Of a stretch of DNA of 10,156 bases, positions 6,812-10,156 are shown piece after piece. Made by a program: the position numbers and the translations under genes. The notes under the pieces are model-generated. The model did no database searches. It was not told the DNA's origin and saw only the letters and a list, made by a program, of their open reading frames with translations. This stretch comes from Gammaproteobacteria bacterium (GTDB lineage Bacteria; Pseudomonadota; Gammaproteobacteria; Pseudomonadales; Azotimanducaceae_A), in NCBI GenBank assembly GCA_028819775.1, contig JAPPKV010000534.1:538-10693 (forward strand), given 5' to 3'. How positions within the stretch are numbered: position 1 is the first letter of the stretch; each line of letters starts with the position of its first letter.

Positions 6812-7057
6812 CTACCTGTCCCAAGTGAACCCGCGGTCGCCACCCGGCGGCCGCGAACGGATGTGGTCCTGAAGTGCTCGGTTAACCAGCTCGACGGGGC
6901 TCTTCTCACCGTCCAGATGGCGCCCGAGAGTCTTACGGACCGCTTCCAGCGGTTCAGCGGGTCCGTGGGGCAGATTGAGATCCGCCAAGGGGGCCATTAC
7001 CCTTTCGCCGGTCCCCGATTCGATGGTTGCGAAGCGGCGGTCTTCACCCCGTCCCAA
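6812..7057 (-). CDS. hypothetical protein, start uncertain, possibly 5'-truncated
   Basis: The leftward frame ending at TAG 6812-6814 has protein-like sequence from about GRGEDRRFATIESGTGERV, through MAPLADLNLPHGPAEPLEAV, to a conserved-looking helix (KSPVELVNRALQDHI). It ends PPGGDRGFTWDR. The frame is open much further upstream (to 7312), but the translation there is Arg/Pro/Gly-rich and unconvincing. A TTG at 7057 or the ATG at 6997 are the likeliest starts; neither has a strong ribosome binding site. It is the first gene of the small leftward cassette and lies eight bases before the 51-aa gene. The family was not recognised; it could be the C-terminal piece of a longer protein cut near 7060. 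Confidence 0.45.
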   Translation of the reverse strand: MGRGEDRRFATIESGTGERVMAPLADLNLPHGPAEPLEAVRKTLGRHLDGEKSPVELVNRALQDHIRSRPPGGDRGFTWDR

Positions 7058-7350
7058 ACCTAGAGCGACCCCGCGTACTGCGCACCGCGCACCCCACGTT
7101 CGAGGCCTATCGTGGCTCTCCGGTCGTGGCGGCAGCCGCGAGGCCACACCGGCGTCTGAACCGACCACCAATCGACCTGGCGGAACGCGTTGTAAGGGTT
7201 CCCCTCCTGCGTCGATGGCCGTCCAACCGGAAGGGAGCAAGCCTGACATGCGCCGCAGCCATGGCCTGCAACCAACTTGAATCCAGGAATCCAACCGGCT
7301 AGACTCACCCATGGCGGATTCAACCCTTCGGACAGACTAGGCCAACCACG
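7058..7350. other. non-coding spacer between leftward cassette and TIR operon
   Basis: Reading frames cross this stretch on both strands, but none gives a convincing protein. They are rich in Arg, Pro and Ala without family-like motifs. Apart from the candidate promoter near its right end I see nothing definable. It is a plausible breakpoint zone, because the leftward cassette seems to lose its 5' end here. Confidence 0.4.
7277..7305 (+). promoter_or_regulatory. candidate sigma70-type promoter of the TIR operon
   Basis: TTGAAT (7277-7282) and TAGACT (7300-7305) are separated by 17 bases. Each hexamer matches the consensus at four of six positions, including the most conserved ones. Transcription would begin near 7312, about 40 bases before the first TIR start codon. 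Single candidate sites of this quality also occur by chance. Confidence 0.35.
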
Positions 7351-7794
7351 ATGGACGCCGGCAGCAGCACCGCGAGAGCCAGTAGGCTGCGGGACGCCTC
7401 GGCCGTTGGGTCCAACGCAACGTACGATTTGTTCCTCAGCTTTTCCAGCGAACACGAGGCCCTGGTTGACTTGTTCCGGGACCATGTCCGGGGGCGTCTG
7501 TCTCTGCTGTCATTCAACGATTCGTCAATGCCTCTAAGGGCTGCGGAAGCGTGGCAGTACAACGCGGAACGATTGATCCGATCGTGTCGTGCCACGCTCT
7601 GTTTAGTCGGCGATACTACCTACATGAGTGAGCCCGTCAATTGGGAGATACGGAAGAGCGTCGACCTTGGCAAGCGCGTGCTCGCCGTCTATTTGCAACC
7701 GACCGCGTCGCTTCCAGTAGCCCTCTCGGAGATCGGGGTTACACCGTTGCCATGGGATGTCGATGCAATCATGGATGAGTTCAATGACCGATGA
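7351..7794 (+). CDS. TIR-like domain protein, ThsB/DUF1863-like (TIR-1)
   Basis: The 147-residue protein is a single TIR-like domain after a short polar N-terminus. The first strand is YDLFLSFSSEHEALVD (25-40). A later strand-helix, RATLCLVGDTTYMSEPVNWEI (80-100), carries the Trp-Glu pair where catalytic TIRs place their active-site Glu (Glu99 here). GKRVLAVYL (108-115) is the next strand. This layout, with LVGDTT-x-S-x-x-V-x-W-E-I, matches the ThsB-like TIR group, whose known members use NAD+ to make cyclic signalling nucleotides after phage infection. No effector domain is fused. The ATG at 7351 has only a weak ribosome binding site. The gene overlaps the next one by 11 bases, so coupling is likely. 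Enzyme activity and defence role are inferred from family and context. Confidence 0.75.
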   Translation: MDAGSSTARASRLRDASAVGSNATYDLFLSFSSEHEALVDLFRDHVRGRLSLLSFNDSSMPLRAAEAWQYNAERLIRSCRATLCLVGDTTYMSEPVNWEIRKSVDLGKRVLAVYLQPTASLPVALSEIGVTPLPWDVDAIMDEFNDR

Positions 7795-8296
7795 CACCCA
7801 GGCAGTCGAAGCCGCCCTATATGGACACGACGAACTGACTGATGAGAAGGCAGAAGCTCTGTTGACTCAGTACAAGCTCTTTGTTGAGACTTCCGAAGCA
7901 CTCGTTCTTCGTCGGCAAGGCGTCAACAACTTCTTCCTCTCGGTAAACTCGCTGCTACTTGCCGCCGCAGGTCTTCTCCTGCGAGACAGTGACTCAAGTA
8001 AGCTAGAGGCCCTAGTGCTCATCGTGCTCGCGACCGGAGGAGTAACGCTGTGTGTCGTGTGGCGTAGATTGATTACATCATTTCAGCAATTGAGTAGCGG
8101 AAAGTTCAAGGTAATCCATCAGCTCGAAAACAGGCTGCCGGCAAGGATGTTTGCGGCGGAATGGATCGCTCTCGGCAGCGGCGATGATCCCGAGAAATAC
8201 CGACCCTTTACCAAAGTGGAATCCAAGACTCCATTGGTGTTCGGCGTGATCCAGTCACTACTAGTGGTGGTCGGTTTCTGGATGCTGTTGGGGTGA
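7784..8296 (+). CDS. membrane protein with three hydrophobic segments, RipA/8xMP-like; candidate effector
   Basis: The start chosen is ATG 7784, which overlaps the TIR-1 stop by 11 bases, giving 170 residues (upstream in-frame ATGs would run deep into TIR-1). Residues 1-48 are an acidic helical N-terminus. Hydrophobic segments lie at about 49-66 (NFFLSVNSLLLAAAGLLL), 74-93 (LEALVLIVLATGGVTLCVVW) and 150-169. Between segments two and three is a soluble stretch with WRRLITSFQQLSSGKFKVI, then HQLENRLPARMFAAEW and a Tyr-Arg-Pro-Phe motif. The NFFLSVNSLL start, GKFKVIHQLE and EW phrases recall proteins annotated as the RipA-family/8xMP octameric membrane proteins; this is from memory and needs a profile search. 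Placed between two TIR genes, it is the only non-TIR product of the operon and a plausible membrane-acting effector. The gene is intact. Confidence 0.7.
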   Translation: MTDDTQAVEAALYGHDELTDEKAEALLTQYKLFVETSEALVLRRQGVNNFFLSVNSLLLAAAGLLLRDSDSSKLEALVLIVLATGGVTLCVVWRRLITSFQQLSSGKFKVIHQLENRLPARMFAAEWIALGSGDDPEKYRPFTKVESKTPLVFGVIQSLLVVVGFWMLLG

Positions 8297-8309
8297 TTCA
8301 GGGGTGAAT

Positions 8310-8756
8310 ATGATGCAAGCACACCATATTGCCATCTTCATTAGTCATTCGTGGACCTATTCGGAGCACTACGACAAACTTCGCGAATGGATATTTGATC
8401 GACCATGGAACGTTGACGGGGTGCCATTGGTGTTCAACGACCAATCCGTTCCCAAGGACGACCCAATCCATGACGCGCCAACGACACGTGCGCTGGAGAA
8501 CGCGATTCTGCACCGAATTGATGGCAGCGACGTAGTTGTCGTACCGACCGGAATGTACTCCAGCCATAGTAAGTGGATCGGCAAGGAGATCAAAGGTGCG
8601 AAAGCGAAGGACAGGCCAATACTGGGAGTCAATCCACGGGGCCAACAGAGGCGGTCGTCGGTAGTCGCCGGTGCCGCCAGAAAGATCGTAGGCTGGAACA
8701 GCCAAAGTGTCCTTAATGGCATTTGGGAGTTGCGCAACAGCCCTGAGCAACAGTAA
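8310..8756 (+). CDS. TIR-like domain protein, ThsB/DUF1863-like (TIR-2)
   Basis: This 148-residue single-domain protein begins MMQAHHIAIFISHSWTYSEH, a classic TIR first strand. The FNDQSVPKDDPIHDAPT loop and DVVVVPTGMYSSHSKWIGKE follow, with the candidate catalytic Glu at residue 93. Further on come PILGVNPRGQQRRSS and a C-terminal VGWNSQSV. These features match the TIR-like DUF1863/ThsB branch and differ clearly from TIR-1, so the two are not a recent duplication. AGGGG at 8300-8304 lies five bases before ATG 8310 and eight before ATG 8313; GTG 8304 lies inside it and is less likely. The gene starts 13 bases after the membrane-protein stop. It probably makes or relays a nucleotide signal; the trigger and product are unknown. 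Confidence 0.78.
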   Translation: MMQAHHIAIFISHSWTYSEHYDKLREWIFDRPWNVDGVPLVFNDQSVPKDDPIHDAPTTRALENAILHRIDGSDVVVVPTGMYSSHSKWIGKEIKGAKAKDRPILGVNPRGQQRRSSVVAGAARKIVGWNSQSVLNGIWELRNSPEQQ

Positions 8757-8780
8757 AGATTGCGGCAATTCGGCAAGTCC

Positions 8781-8803
8781 GCGCCCGGGTCGGGTTCCGG
8801 CGC
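8781..8803. terminator. possible hairpin between convergent genes
   Basis: GCGCC (8781-8785) pairs with GGCGC (8799-8803), and the inner GG/CC can extend the stem past a one-base bulge, leaving an 8-base loop. It lies between the end of TIR-2 and the end of the opposing membrane-protein remnant, where a shared terminator would be expected. No U-tract follows on either strand, so the call is weak. Confidence 0.25.
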
Positions 8804-9116
8804 TTACTCCCAATCCCCCTCCTCGTCCCTGCGGAGTGCGTCGGTGAGTTCCGAATCCCCCTCACCCCGCCGGACAGATCGTTCGGCAAGGCCCAAACGC
8901 CGGCCGAGGTCGGCGAGCCCGGCCGTCCGGGTAACGGCGTAGATGGCGACCGCGGTGGCGGTGAGGGCGAGCACGGTGTGAAGCGCGAGCGCGATGCCGC
9001 TGGGCGAGGATCGCGGGCCAGCGGGCGCCGAGGTAGTCGAGGCGGGCTCCGCCGACGAGGAACGCCGATCCTGCGATGGCTGCGGTGAGGCCCGCGCTGA
9101 TCTTCCAGGGCTGCAA
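8804..9116 (-). pseudogene. two-segment small membrane protein of the mobile element, one frameshift
   Basis: Two frames join into one protein of about 103 residues. The first begins QPWKISAGLTAAIAGSAFLV with a hydrophobic segment and runs to GARWPAIL. After removing one extra G from 9002-9004 (plus-strand letters) it continues as ASGIALALHTVLALTATAVA, a second hydrophobic segment. The polar tail 'LADLGRRLGLAERSVRRGE' and LTDALRRDEEGDWE follow. The start is a TTG at 9116, with GGAG eight bases upstream. It follows the replication-relaxation-like gene by 18 bases and was probably in its operon. Function unknown; such two-segment proteins are common beside conjugation or replication genes. If the extra base is a sequencing error the gene is intact. 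Confidence 0.6.
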
Positions 9117-9134
9117 GGGTGGTTCTCCGTGGGG

Positions 9135-9896
9135 TCAGAGTTCGACGGAGGCGGGGTTGCGGTCGGCCGGCCCCTTGAGCCAGGAGCCATCGCCGCCGTC
9201 TCCGAGCCCGAGGCTTCGGAGGAGGTTTGCCGCGGCGGGTCCGTTGGCGTGGAGCCGGAACCCCGCGGCGGCCTTGGCCCGGACGGCCGGTTCGCGGTAG
9301 TTGCCGGAGACGGCCTCGATATTGACGCGGCCGGTGCGCCCGGCGGCGGCGGCGTACTCGATCTGGGCGTCGGGGTAGAGCACCCGTCCCTCGTCGTCCA
9401 CGGGGAACCCGAGTTCGCGGGCGATCCAGGCCGCTCTGCGTCGGCGGCCCGCTTGCCGTCCTTCAGCCGGGCCGACTCGCTCCCGCGCGCGACGGCGCTC
9501 TTGAGTTCGGTGCCGAGCCGTACGCGCCGGACGGTCGCGCCCCGTTCAAGCAGCCGTTCCCGCTCCTTACCACAAGCGCGGTAGACGGCGGTGTCGTGGG
9601 CGGCCTCGGAGGGCCGGACGCGGGCGAACCGGATCGCCTGGCCTGGATCCATCCCCCGCTCGGCGGCCCGTTCGCGCGCCTCGGCGACGCCCTTGCGGGT
9701 GAGCGTGAGCACCTTGAACGGGTTGCCCTTCGGTCCGGTCGCGGTGTGCTCTTCGACCAGTCCGTCGCGGATCCAGCCGTTGACGGCCCGGCGGGTGGTG
9801 TAGGGGTGCCGCCGAAGCGGGCCTCGGCGAGGTCGTGGTAGGAGACCGCGCCGTGGACGCCGATGTCGGGACGGCGCCCGGGCGCATCGATCTTCG
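9135..9896 (-). pseudogene. winged-helix, replication-relaxation-like mobile-element protein, two frameshifts
   Basis: Three frame segments align into one protein. The first reads RRPDIGVHGAVSYHDLAEAR then FGG. After one missing base near 9808 comes HPYTTRRAVNGWIRDGLVEE, then GPKGNPFKVLTLTRKGV, a winged-helix DNA-binding unit. The middle has HDTAVYRACGKERERLLERG and a basic helix. After a missing G near 9431 it continues as AWIARELGFPVDDEGRV then LYPDAQIEYAA, RVNIEAVSGNYRE, ending in NPASVEL and TGA at 9135. The layout (N-terminal winged helix, YPDAQIEY and VNIEAVS beta core) resembles replication-relaxation-type proteins of integrative elements and plasmids. No good start codon is visible, and the 5' side runs into the opposing integrase, so the N-terminus may also be missing. 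Confidence 0.6.
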
Positions 9897-9902
9897 AAGG
9901 AG

Positions 9903-10156
9903 ATGGACCCGCGCTCCCGTCTCGCGGACGCCGCGCTGGCCAACCGCAAGGTGGCCCGCGCGGGCGGGGGTCCGAGGAGGACGCGGCGGCGGTCGGTCCC
10001 GACGTTCGAGAAGGCGGCGGCCAAGGTGTTCGCCGTGCATCGCCCCAACTGGACCGACCGGCACGCGGGCCAGTGGATGTCCACGCTGCGCATGTACGCG
10101 GTTCCCAGGATCGGCCGGAAGCGGGTGGACCACGTCTCGCCCGCCGATGCCATGAG
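9903..10156 (+). CDS. tyrosine recombinase (phage integrase family), N-terminal fragment running off the window
   Basis: From ATG 9903 the frame reads RLADAALANRKVARAGGGP, then VPTFEKAAAKVFAVHRPNW and AGQWMSTLRMYAVPRIGRK, ending ADAM at the window edge. The ALANRK-x-AR-x-GG-x-P linker and the TFEKAA...W...HAGQWMSTL...P.IG pattern are the core-binding (SAM-like) domain of tyrosine integrases. The catalytic Arg/His/Tyr domain would lie beyond the window. Integrases of this group normally have about 90 residues of arm-binding domain before this linker; none is readable in any frame upstream. AAGGAG touches the ATG directly, which is too close for a normal ribosome binding site. The gene may be truncated at its 5' end by the junction with the leftward element gene. 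Confidence 0.75.
   Translation, partial: MDPRSRLADAALANRKVARAGGGPRRTRRRSVPTFEKAAAKVFAVHRPNWTDRHAGQWMSTLRMYAVPRIGRKRVDHVSPADAM

Noticed and set aside
8804..10153. Single 449-residue leftward protein
   Set aside because: It is a composite. Only 9432-9807 and 8804-9001 are in the frames of real proteins; the stretch between is Pro/Ser/Thr-rich out-of-frame reading, and the beginning is antisense to the integrase.
1..10156. CRISPR array, insertion-sequence ends or tandem repeats
   Set aside because: No regularly spaced direct repeats, no transposase and no terminal inverted repeats with target duplications were found by eye; the LRR periodicity is protein-level only.

Overview
The DNA is GC-rich. 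Three things suggest a Gemmatimonadota-like or similar free-living/marine Gram-negative bacterium: a secreted six-bladed beta-propeller protein of the GEGPGEF type, lipoproteins with DPDG Ig/cadherin-like modules, and plant-type LTGP leucine-rich repeats. The phylum is inferred from protein style only. No rRNA, tRNA or housekeeping marker is present.

Left part (1-6176) is a patchwork of exported and cell-surface protein genes, several of them broken. In order: an intact secreted beta-propeller gene (192-1427, +); a 23-codon signal-peptide-like stub (1467-1538, +); a leftward pair made of an outer-membrane beta-barrel gene (1949-2764, -) overlapping a frameshifted lipoprotein remnant (1657-1961, -); the N-terminal fragment of a GAF-domain sensor with one extra base (2828-3074, +); an unrecognised leftward ORF (3034-3375, -); an intact 618-aa lipoprotein with two Ig-like domains and a leishmanolysin-like (M8) metzincin domain, followed by a hairpin (3534-5390, -); and a rightward LRR pseudogene with one stop and three frameshifts (5424-6176, +).

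Middle part (6174-7057) holds three closely spaced leftward small genes of unknown function. The last has a possible helix-turn-helix. Nothing coding is supported from 7058 to 7350 apart from a candidate promoter at 7277-7305.

The most interesting segment is 7351-8756, an intact, tightly packed rightward operon: TIR-like protein, three-hydrophobic-segment membrane protein, second and different TIR-like protein. The two TIR proteins resemble the ThsB/DUF1863 group used in Thoeris-type antiphage signalling. No SIR2/SLOG or Macro effector is present, so the small membrane protein is the natural candidate for effector. It resembles, from memory, the RipA-family/8xMP octameric membrane proteins. 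By eye the operon uses more A/T-rich codons than its surroundings, as expected for transferred defence genes.

Right part (8804-10156) is mobile-element debris next to the defence operon: a frameshifted two-segment membrane protein gene and a winged-helix, replication-relaxation-like gene with two frameshifts, both leftward, then a rightward tyrosine integrase that seems to lack its N-terminal arm domain and runs off the window.

About nine single-base (or equivalent) reading-frame breaks, several in short homopolymers, affect six loci, while four long genes and the TIR operon are clean. This is either real gene decay or uncorrected assembly error, and it matters for every pseudogene call here.
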